Positions 53,118-61,220 of a DNA stretch of 64,000 nucleotides are shown here, in pieces. Within the stretch, counting starts at the first letter, position 1; each line of letters begins with the position of its first letter. The translations under genes were made by a program, and so were the position numbers. Source of the DNA: Chitinivibrionales bacterium (GTDB lineage Bacteria; Fibrobacterota; Chitinivibrionia; Chitinivibrionales; JANQEN01); assembly GCA_028278335.1 (NCBI GenBank), contig JANQEN010000203.1:222868-286867 (forward strand), read 5' to 3'. The notes beneath the pieces are model-generated. The model saw only the letters and a program-made list of their open reading frames with translations, did not search any database and was not told where the DNA came from.

Positions 53118-55247
53118 TTACTGGATTGCTACAATCTTTTTTAACAAGGTCCTTGTCGAGTTTTTAATCGTGACAGCATAGGTTCCTGAGGCTAATTTGG
53201 GAATTGACATCATAAAGTATCCCGGCCCTTTAACAGACCGAGAAATCGCCATTGAACCATTTGCTCTATAAATATCTACAAGATATGAATCATTTGCAGG
53301 AAGCCGTAAATGTACCTGTTGCGTTACTCTATTCCATGTAACTGTTGCTTTACCATGATGGGGAAAACTACTTAATCCATGCTTGTGTATGGGTACTGAA
53401 AAGTTTATAACAATAGTGCTATCTTGATTTGATGGAAGCGATTGTATGTTTGAGATGACTCGCTCATCTGGTGAATTTAATTCTCCAACCCTGATGGTAT
53501 AATTCCCTTTGGCAAATACTTTTGGACGAAATCGATTTCCCTTAATCCGCAATGTATAGACAATTTCATTATTTTGCTTCTTTAAAACTTGAACAACAGC
53601 ATCACTCATGCCCTTTATGTCAAGTGTTGGTAGAAACTCAACAGCCTCACGACCATAGTTATCTTCTTGTTTGATTGTTATTGGCCATCCATCATAGGGT
53701 TTTGAGCCGGATTGTCGAGGGTCAACGTATCGTGGCCAAGCCTCCATAGTAATAGTGCGATTCCTTTTATCAAATCGTACAATACCATACCCTGGAGCAT
53801 TATCATGAAGTTCCTTAGGCTCTCTGCCATAATTACCTGGGTTTGCAAAGGCCCATACCGATATCTTATTGCCAAAACCATCATGGAACTGTCCTGTATG
53901 AGGTTTGCCGGGAAGATGGTTTATACCATTCTCCAGCGGTTTCCAATATCGCCAATAGTAATTAGCGATCGAAGGTACACAAAAGGAGTATCCCGCGTCA
54001 TTCCAATTGTCAATACCATGATGTATTACCGTTGATAAATGCTGATCCCCTGCTATCATAAAGGCGAAGCCTTTACGAATCTCGGTAAGAGCCTTATTCC
54101 GTGCGGTTTGTGGCCAACCATTGGCATCAAGGTCTGCCAAGAGCCTCGCATTCTCTCCCTTTCCACCATGGAGATGTGCAGCTGCAGCAAAAATGGTTGC
54201 GCTAAGCACAGCCTTCATCTCTGCAGCCCTCCAATCTGTGGCCCAATCCTTTAGAAAGTTCAATTGCCGCTGTCCGAGCATCGTCACACCGGCAACATCA
54301 ACTAAGGAAGGCTCATATCCTGGCGTGTTCATAGCAATATGATCTGCTCGACCACTGGTCGCCCAGAGATTATCAGGGATTTTCCCCTGTGGGCCAGACT
54401 TAAATTTTCTATCCTCAATAATGGCAAAACTTATACCACCTAAATTCATTGCTGTATAATAAACACCTATTCCCTGCTGCACTGGTGTTGGATCATAGGG
54501 ATCAGGCAAGTGACTGGTTTGAGCTCGCTCAACCTGTTTTACATAGGATGCTTTCTTTGCATAGCCACCCTTTTCTATTTTACCGTCTGTCTTCTTTCCC
54601 CCTTCACCAAAGAGATTTCCCTGTCCCACATCATGATCATCGGGTAAGCAAACACAGGGGATATCCCGCAACAACTCACCAAAGTCATTCCCGAAGTGAA
54701 TCCAGTGTTTAAGATGGTTTTTATGGGGGTAGACTTGATCACCGGTAAAGACGAGTAAATCGGCGCCATGTTTTTTAACGTTCTCAACAATATCAGTTTT
54801 AGGGACATCTCCCCCACCCTGATACAATCCACCGCCTCCTGCAATTGAGTTCCCAGTGAAGGCTGCCACAATGATTGTGTCCTTGTCAATCGGGTCTTTA
54901 CGAATTACCCCTGACCAGATATCAGAACTATACTTTACACGAAAGGATACATCTTTAGACATATCCCAGTTTGACACTTTAAATGGCACAGTCCAGCCAG
55001 GGTTAACTATTGAAGATTCGGCAATCTGTTTCCATTGATTGTTTTCTCTAATCTCTAGTTGAGCCTTTGTTGGATAGGTGCCAGTCTGCTCCTCCAATTG
55101 TGCGGTTAATTTTAATATGTTTTTATGGACTGTATATAAAGTAAACACTATTGGTTTTGCACTATTGGTACCACCTAGCATTAGTATCATGAGGACAATA
55201 CATCTCAAAAATTGTGTTGTACTAATTTTCATCAACTTTCGAACCAT
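53118..55247 (-). CDS. Secreted PhoD-family metallophosphatase with sorting tail
   Basis: I chose ATG 55247 behind TTGGAGAATTCT; the TTG at 55268 is rejected. Signal peptide near residues 12-32. A small beta domain precedes the PhoD-like phosphoesterase (~125-490): VFTGDQVYPHKNH, LPDDHDVGQGN, IAGDQHLSTVIHHG. PhoD-type enzymes are Fe/Ca phosphomonoesterases or phosphodiesterases. A terminal sorting tail (YLVDIYRANGSMAISRS ... SGTYAVTI) marks export. The location between the FAD enzyme and two sulfatases suggests a phosphorylated or phosphate-like target in the glycan, or use of the fold as a sulfatase; both are inference. Confidence 0.85.
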   Translation of the reverse strand: MVRKLMKISTTQFLRCIVLMILMLGGTNSAKPIVFTLYTVHKNILKLTAQLEEQTGTYPTKAQLEIRENNQWKQIAESSIVNPGWTVPFKVSNWDMSKDVSFRVKYSSDIWSGVIRKDPIDKDTIIVAAFTGNSIAGGGGLYQGGGDVPKTDIVENVKKHGADLLVFTGDQVYPHKNHLKHWIHFGNDFGELLRDIPCVCLPDDHDVGQGNLFGEGGKKTDGKIEKGGYAKKASYVKQVERAQTSHLPDPYDPTPVQQGIGVYYTAMNLGGISFAIIEDRKFKSGPQGKIPDNLWATSGRADHIAMNTPGYEPSLVDVAGVTMLGQRQLNFLKDWATDWRAAEMKAVLSATIFAAAAHLHGGKGENARLLADLDANGWPQTARNKALTEIRKGFAFMIAGDQHLSTVIHHGIDNWNDAGYSFCVPSIANYYWRYWKPLENGINHLPGKPHTGQFHDGFGNKISVWAFANPGNYGREPKELHDNAPGYGIVRFDKRNRTITMEAWPRYVDPRQSGSKPYDGWPITIKQEDNYGREAVEFLPTLDIKGMSDAVVQVLKKQNNEIVYTLRIKGNRFRPKVFAKGNYTIRVGELNSPDERVISNIQSLPSNQDSTIVINFSVPIHKHGLSSFPHHGKATVTWNRVTQQVHLRLPANDSYLVDIYRANGSMAISRSVKGPGYFMMSIPKLASGTYAVTIKNSTRTLLKKIVAIQ

Positions 55248-55291
55248 AGAATTCTCCAAGATTTCCAAAGGGTTGTACCCCTATCACAATA

Positions 55292-57760
55292 TTATCGCCA
55301 CAAAACTTTCTTAACCGAAGTTCCTGATTGCGTACCTAATCGAATTACATATGTACCAGCAGGGATTTTACCTCCAGCACTCTTCCATGTAAAGGTATGA
55401 ATTCCCCTCATGCACATCTCATCAGTAATTGCAGCAATTTTTTTTCCTTGCATGCTGTAAACATTTAATGTTGTTCTACCGGGTTTTGAAAGAATGCACT
55501 TTATCTTCATTTCTCTCCCAGAACCATATACAGAATGAATTGACTCACCAAAATTATTAATACATTCCTGTAGATCGGGCATTAAGTTAGTGCTGTTTTT
55601 AGGGACAAGGGCTATGGCATCAACAATGACATGACCATTTGTATTGTCATTTCTAATGGTAATACTCGTTTCACCAGATTGGGAACAGTGAAACGTGCCT
55701 AGCTCAACCCAAAGCCAATCATTTTGTTTCTGATTGACTATAACCTGTTTATTGCCACTGGCACAGACAATGTTAACCGGTGTATTGGTAGACCTGTTCG
55801 GCCCGGTAGTATGTTTTATAAAGATTCTATATTCATCGGTTTTTGGAATAGTCGGTGTGAACATAACCCTTTTTTGCCCCTTCTCTTTGTTGTCATCATG
55901 CAAATAGTTGGCATTGTAATAAGTGTGATTAAATTTACTCTCAGTCCAACTTCCAATAATTTGTACCCCTTGGGCATCCTTATTATCCATGATGATTGCC
56001 TGTTCTGGAAGAACAGCGTTTCTCGGAAAAGCAATAGAGTCCTGAAGCTCAACAACATGATCTTTATAAACACCCTTTGGATCGGTTCCGTGTTTCTTAC
56101 AGAGTGCTATGCCATACCCTGCAGCAACACCCATCTGGCCACAGGTATTCATCACCCTCGGGCTTCCCAATCCCACATGGGTACAGCTAAAGCACCTTCC
56201 CGCCATCATCAGGTTGTCTATATCGGCAGAATAAAGTGAACGAAAAGGAATAGTAAAGCGTGGTATTCCTGTAAACTGGGCATCAGTGATAAAATCGTTG
56301 GGGTGATTCGGCTTTGGAAAGTGAAGGTCGATTTCACGCTGCTCACAGGCAATTGCATCGTGGAAATTAACGCTACCTCGTATTTCATCTTCTTTGAGGA
56401 TATGTGCTCCTACAATGCGGCGAGACTCTCTCTTCCCCAAGATATAGGCCATCCAGATCATTTTTTTCTTTGCATGCTCAGGTTTTTGCTTGGCATTATA
56501 AAACATACCGTAATTTGCCCGAAATAGATGGTCTCTAATATGCTCTGCATTCGGAAAGGGATCCATGCCTAAACCATACTCATAGTACCAATGCCCTTTA
56601 GTATCGGCACGATCCTTAGCTACATCCATAGCCCACGGCACCGCAGGAAAAGTAGAATTGCTGTTTTGGTCCTTTGTTTTAAAAAAGAGAGTGCTTCCCA
56701 TCATGAGTGAATCCCGCTTGTCAGGCGCTAGACTTTCATTAAACTCCGATTTTGCCTCTCGCCCCATCATAAACCGAGCACCAGCCCAATATCCAATCCA
56801 ACCATCACCGGTGCAATCAATAAAAAAATTACCCAAAAAACGTTTCTCTAAGCCGGTTTCAATATGCTTTGCATCAACACTAACAATCTTGTTACCCTGC
56901 TTTTGAACAGCAAAGGCTCGCATAGAGAGAAAAAGGGAAATGTTCGATTCTGCCTGAACCTTCCGAAGTCTATTTTGCGTGGCTGTGACCGCCTCAGCTT
57001 CTACATTGGAATTTTCTGGGCCATCTATCTCCTCTACAACTTTAAATCCTAACAGGCCAAGGGTATGCACTCGAACATCACTGCTCGCATTCCCCCCAAG
57101 TACGGGCCTGTCCTGTATAAAAGCTACTTTACAACCACCGCGTGCCGCTGCGACAGCCGCACCTGTCCCGGTTATACCGCCACCAACAACAACAACATCA
57201 AAGGTACCAGCCACTTCTGGAGTTTCAGGCAGCCCCAATAGTTTTTTTCGCCATGGATCCATGGTTGGCAGATCATTTGGTGGGATTGCATTGGGGTCAG
57301 TATTAAGGTAAAGAGCATCGCATCGACCTTCAAAACCAGTGAGATCATGAAGCGTTACTGTTAATGAGGTGCTTGAAAACGATTGGGTACCAGCATCAAT
57401 CCAGCTCCATTCCTTGTTAGTTCCAAAAACAGAGGGCAATGTTGTACCATTTAATTTAACTTGAAACTTTCCTGGTGTTTCCCTGTGTGTTGGGACCCAA
57501 TCCTTTGTACGAACCCAAATTTTATATGTTCCTACTGCAGGAAGAGTCACTGTTGTCTGAGCGTCAGCAACAGGTTCTCCATACCCATGGGCAAGAAGAT
57601 AGGAACTTCCCATACAATGGATAAACTGTTGATCAACCACCCATCCACCTTTATTGCTAAAGGATTCAGTTTCAATTAAGAGTTCTACTGCAAAAATTTG
57701 GGTTGAGAAAATAAACGAAATTAAAAAGAAAAAAAGAAATTTAAGTCTGTATGAATTCAT
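55292..57760 (-). CDS. Secreted FAD-dependent oxidoreductase with sugar-binding and sorting domains
   Basis: I chose ATG 57760, the start of the signal peptide (MNSYRLKFLFFFLISFIF). An N-terminal beta domain (~25-155) is followed by an FAD oxidoreductase of the pfam12831 kind: dinucleotide motif VVVVGGGITGTGAAVAAARG, RPVLGGNASSDVRVH, and MAGRCFSCTHVGLGSPRVMN. A golvesin/Xly-like domain (~625-745: GSWTESKFNHTYY, KTDEYRIFIKHTTGPNRSTN) precedes a sorting tail (TTLNVYSMQGKKIAAIT ... PAGTYVIRL). Export of a flavoenzyme is unusual in cells and points to direct oxidation or modification of glycan. Second gene of the operon. Confidence 0.85.
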   Translation of the reverse strand: MNSYRLKFLFFFLISFIFSTQIFAVELLIETESFSNKGGWVVDQQFIHCMGSSYLLAHGYGEPVADAQTTVTLPAVGTYKIWVRTKDWVPTHRETPGKFQVKLNGTTLPSVFGTNKEWSWIDAGTQSFSSTSLTVTLHDLTGFEGRCDALYLNTDPNAIPPNDLPTMDPWRKKLLGLPETPEVAGTFDVVVVGGGITGTGAAVAAARGGCKVAFIQDRPVLGGNASSDVRVHTLGLLGFKVVEEIDGPENSNVEAEAVTATQNRLRKVQAESNISLFLSMRAFAVQKQGNKIVSVDAKHIETGLEKRFLGNFFIDCTGDGWIGYWAGARFMMGREAKSEFNESLAPDKRDSLMMGSTLFFKTKDQNSNSTFPAVPWAMDVAKDRADTKGHWYYEYGLGMDPFPNAEHIRDHLFRANYGMFYNAKQKPEHAKKKMIWMAYILGKRESRRIVGAHILKEDEIRGSVNFHDAIACEQREIDLHFPKPNHPNDFITDAQFTGIPRFTIPFRSLYSADIDNLMMAGRCFSCTHVGLGSPRVMNTCGQMGVAAGYGIALCKKHGTDPKGVYKDHVVELQDSIAFPRNAVLPEQAIIMDNKDAQGVQIIGSWTESKFNHTYYNANYLHDDNKEKGQKRVMFTPTIPKTDEYRIFIKHTTGPNRSTNTPVNIVCASGNKQVIVNQKQNDWLWVELGTFHCSQSGETSITIRNDNTNGHVIVDAIALVPKNSTNLMPDLQECINNFGESIHSVYGSGREMKIKCILSKPGRTTLNVYSMQGKKIAAITDEMCMRGIHTFTWKSAGGKIPAGTYVIRLGTQSGTSVKKVLWR

Positions 57761-57912
57761 AAGTTTCCCCACTTTAGGTAATATAGTCATTTTTACAATA
57801 ATATATCGTAAAAAAACTCTACCCATAATTTCCTTTTTCTAAGCCATTGATTTGTAAATTGTTACTCATTAATTTGCCCCCAGAGCTGATGAAATACTTG
57901 AATCAAGCCGCA

Positions 57913-60561
57913 TTATTTTTCGACCAAGAGTATCTTTGTACCCTGGGAGTATGCACCATATTTCACTCTAGCATAGTACATACCACTGGCTAGATTTTCT
58001 AAGCTTACGACTGTTTTTTGTCTCTTTCCAAGATGCCACGTACGCACGCGTTTACCTTGAATGGTAAAGAGATGAAACGTACCGTGTTTGAGTTTGCCTG
58101 TTTGCTGTCTTGGAAGCACTAACAATATTTTCGATCCCAATTGACGTATTGTGACTTGAGGACTTGCACTTTGTTCCCTATAGTGCATGTGAATAGCCGT
58201 TGCCCCGGTATCAGGAATTGGATTTGCCGTGACTGAAGCAACTCCTTGTGAAAGCCCAGATGCTGTTGCCGTAACGGTAATCTTTCCTGGTGTATTGAAT
58301 TTTGTTTGGACATAGGCACTGGCAATACCAGCAACCGCATCAACCGGATTGCCATCACCACTGATAATAGTACCGGGCCCACTAACCGAAAAAGTTACCG
58401 CATTTTTAGCATCAGGAACCATCGTTCCTGCATTATCAGTTATTGAAGCATAAATCACAGCAAGATCAGATCCATCAGCACGAAGGTTCATATCGGCAGT
58501 GTCTAAGACGACTGATATTTTAGCTGCTGATTGGGGGGTCTTTACTATATGCGTCGCAACTACTTGATTATTAATCAACCCGTCTGCTTTGAGTGTTCCC
58601 GCCTCGTAATTATCAATCTTAAAAGTAAAGTGTGGATGAGTGATATTGGCAAAATTTCCCGGAGTATTGGTTGATATCAGTTTATCGTTCAGATAGAGCG
58701 ACACCTTTTCACAATTGCTATAGACCCGAACTGGAAGGGTTGCATCACTCTTCCAATGGCTGGCAATAAATACCATGGGTCCAGAGTTTATGTTTGGAAT
58801 GATATGCTTTGGGTCTCTTTGACTTTGGAAAAAGTAGTAAGAAAACTTGGGGATACGAAATATGTCAACCACACCACCGCTACACAGTGAATTGACATAT
58901 TGGGCAAAACCAAAATAGTCGTTCCACACCCACACAGCATCAAAGGAACACCACTTAAGGCCATGGTTCTTGCTCATGGCATCGGTCTGATTCCAAGCAA
59001 GCTTGAGCATACCCTTTTCACCGGCAGAGCGTGGTTGATTGCTTGTACCGGTAAAACCACCATACTCCCAATGGCCAAACTCAGAGATTCCCTGAACCCG
59101 CCCTGTTTTAGGTTTACGACCACCCTGCTGAACTGCGGCCTGATAAATATCCATAACCTTATTGCTCTCCTGGCCACAGGTAAACATCTGACTTCCAGCA
59201 AACTCCTCCTTGGCAGCTTTTTGCATTTTATTGCTAAAGTCTGCTGGGGGATGACTCTCATTGTGTATAGCCTCCCACATCACAACACAGGGGTGATTGC
59301 GATAGTATCGTATCATGGTCCGAACATCGCGTTCCGAATTATTCACCCAGGTAGAATTGCTAAATCCCTTATACTGCCAACCAGGTATGCAGGCTTGAAC
59401 CACCATACCCAGTTTATCACAGGCATCTAAAAAGGCTGGATGCTGGATATAATGAGAGAGCCGCACAAAGTTAACACCGGCCTTTTTCATAAGAAGCGCA
59501 TCGCGGTAATGACCAGAAAGCGGCACTGCATTGCCAATACAACCCCAATCCTGATGGCGATTTACTCCAATTGTTTTCAATCGTTTGCCATTGATTTGCA
59601 TACCATTAGCTCGAGAAAATTCGAGTTTTCTTATGCCAATGGTTGTTTTAACAATGTCCGCTGGGCGTGTATCATCAAAAACCTCAGACTTGACAACATA
59701 AAGATTTGGTGAATCAGGATGCCACAATTTAGGTGATGACACAGTCAAGCTCTGAGTAAAGGTCGTATCTTTACCTGCGGGAATATTTATCGTGGTCGTT
59801 GTATTTTTTACTTCTTGACCGGATTTCGTTAGAATTGTGGTTTTCAGTTTGCAAGATTTGGTAGCGCTGTATTCATTTTTAACATGGGTCTTTACTTGTA
59901 CTGTTGCCGAGCTTGTACTTACCGATGGGTAGGTAACAAAAATACCACCGCCAGCAACTTTGTTTGCATACAACGCATCAGTGATATGAAGTTTATCCAT
60001 AACATGGATGTTGACATAACGATATAATCCACCATAGTAATAAAAATCTGGTTTGGGATTTCCTGGAGGTACATCAGAATTATGATTATTGTTAAGTTTT
60101 ATTGCAATGACATTAGTTTTATCAAATTCAAGATCATCGGTGATATCAATGGTAAAAGGGCTATATCCCCCAAGAAAGGAGAGCTTTTTCGTGCCGTTTA
60201 TCCACACCTCAGACTGCTGCATAGCTGCTTCAAATTCGATAAACACCTTTTTATCCTTAAAATAGGGATCGGGCTTAAAGGACTTTCTGTACCAACAATT
60301 ACCATGGTAATATTCGTAATCGCCATGACTCACCGAAGACTCGAGCTTCACCATATGCGGCAAACAAACATGATCCCAGGAATTATCATTGTAGGAGGCC
60401 TGTTCTGCACCACTTGCATCACCTCGTTTAAATTTCCAATTATAATAAAAAGGAAGGTCTCGTCGTGGAAAGTTTTGAGCTACCGCTGTTGTAATGCAGC
60501 ACAAAAGCAATCCAATAGCTAACCACGCTTTACCCCACTTTTTCAAGGTCCTTTGATTCAT
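57913..60561 (-). CDS. Secreted GH2 glycoside hydrolase B with Ig-like and sorting domains
   Basis: Signal peptide (~10-29), GH2 sugar-binding domain (YYNWKFKRGDASGAEQ, IEFEAAMQQSEVWINGTKK), barrel with predicted acid/base E435 (AIHNESHPP) and nucleophile E494 (GISEFGHWEYGG), a DUF4982-like beta domain, a Big/invasin-like domain (RADGSDLAVIYASITDNAG) and a sorting tail (TFHLFTIQGKRVRTW ... ASGMYYARV). A close paralogue lies divergently at 61221. Exact specificity cannot be read; beta-galactosidase fits the galK context. First gene of the five-gene minus operon. Confidence 0.9.
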   Translation of the reverse strand: MNQRTLKKWGKAWLAIGLLLCCITTAVAQNFPRRDLPFYYNWKFKRGDASGAEQASYNDNSWDHVCLPHMVKLESSVSHGDYEYYHGNCWYRKSFKPDPYFKDKKVFIEFEAAMQQSEVWINGTKKLSFLGGYSPFTIDITDDLEFDKTNVIAIKLNNNHNSDVPPGNPKPDFYYYGGLYRYVNIHVMDKLHITDALYANKVAGGGIFVTYPSVSTSSATVQVKTHVKNEYSATKSCKLKTTILTKSGQEVKNTTTTINIPAGKDTTFTQSLTVSSPKLWHPDSPNLYVVKSEVFDDTRPADIVKTTIGIRKLEFSRANGMQINGKRLKTIGVNRHQDWGCIGNAVPLSGHYRDALLMKKAGVNFVRLSHYIQHPAFLDACDKLGMVVQACIPGWQYKGFSNSTWVNNSERDVRTMIRYYRNHPCVVMWEAIHNESHPPADFSNKMQKAAKEEFAGSQMFTCGQESNKVMDIYQAAVQQGGRKPKTGRVQGISEFGHWEYGGFTGTSNQPRSAGEKGMLKLAWNQTDAMSKNHGLKWCSFDAVWVWNDYFGFAQYVNSLCSGGVVDIFRIPKFSYYFFQSQRDPKHIIPNINSGPMVFIASHWKSDATLPVRVYSNCEKVSLYLNDKLISTNTPGNFANITHPHFTFKIDNYEAGTLKADGLINNQVVATHIVKTPQSAAKISVVLDTADMNLRADGSDLAVIYASITDNAGTMVPDAKNAVTFSVSGPGTIISGDGNPVDAVAGIASAYVQTKFNTPGKITVTATASGLSQGVASVTANPIPDTGATAIHMHYREQSASPQVTIRQLGSKILLVLPRQQTGKLKHGTFHLFTIQGKRVRTWHLGKRQKTVVSLENLASGMYYARVKYGAYSQGTKILLVEK

Positions 60562-60668
60562 TCTGTAGTTCTCCTTACTTGGTATGGCATCTCAAAAGTC
60601 TGATTAATTTGCATACTATTAATATAGCTGGTATATAAAGTAAAATATAGCGAAAAATATAATTTTGC

Positions 60669-60682
60669 GCAAACGTTTTCGG
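60669..60682. promoter_or_regulatory. LacI-family operator before GH2 B operon
   Basis: GCAAACGTTTTCGG, 108 bases before the GH2 B start, in a wider GCGCAAACGTTTTCGGTT. Confidence 0.83.
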
Positions 60683-61132
60683 TTCTTTTTGTTTTGGCAA
60701 TTCCAACAATAGTACGCAATCTATACACTTGTAGATTAATCGCATTGTTAACGTTAATCATTTCCTATCATTACAAATGGAACAATGATCTATGCGCTTT
60801 TGGCTAAACAATAGTACGCAAATAGTATATCCAAGGATTTTTATACATAACCTTCATATTATCTTTTATAAGCCTTATTTAATAATCCTTCCTTAATAGA
60901 CTCTTTTCATATAGAGATTCAAACACAAATTATGCTCTTTTTTAAAAATATTATTTATGGAATATTTCTCAATCTCAGTACAATTCAAGCCAAAATCATC
61001 GCGCTCTTTCTACTGCAGCACAACATCTATAGAAATGACTCTTCTTCTAATGTAGTAGATAAAGCACATTTCTTGATTCTGTGCTGATTTGTTTACTTTT
61101 CCTTAGAAAATGTAGTATATTAAACATGTTAA

Positions 61133-61146
61133 CGAAAACGTTTGCG
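61133..61146. promoter_or_regulatory. LacI-family operator before GH2 C
   Basis: CGAAAACGTTTGCG, the mirror of the site at 60669, lies 75 bases before the GH2 C start. Confidence 0.83.
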
Positions 61147-61220
61147 CAATATTAGCTCATTAATAGTACTGGTTTATTAATAAATTTCCTATATATTATA
61201 TAAAAGTTGGAGGACAGAAG

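Larger units (their letters stand above)
60562..61220. promoter_or_regulatory. Divergent promoter region of GH2 B and GH2 C
   Basis: About 660 bases without a gene. It holds two LacI-type operators near its two ends (separate entries), each near the start of its gene, and an additional 10-bp palindrome TTAACGTTAA at 60748-60757 of unknown meaning. The middle is AT-rich and I see nothing else in it. Confidence 0.6.

Noticed and set aside
55724..56239. 171-residue plus-strand frame inside the FAD oxidoreductase
   Set aside because: It lies wholly antisense to a well-supported gene and shows no protein motif.
58900..59430. 176-residue plus-strand frame inside GH2 B
   Set aside because: Antisense to the catalytic barrel with E435 and E494 and without recognisable features.
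60748..60757. TTAACGTTAA palindrome as a ninth LacI site
   Set aside because: The flanks do not match the consensus and the palindrome is only ten bases long; noted inside the promoter region entry.
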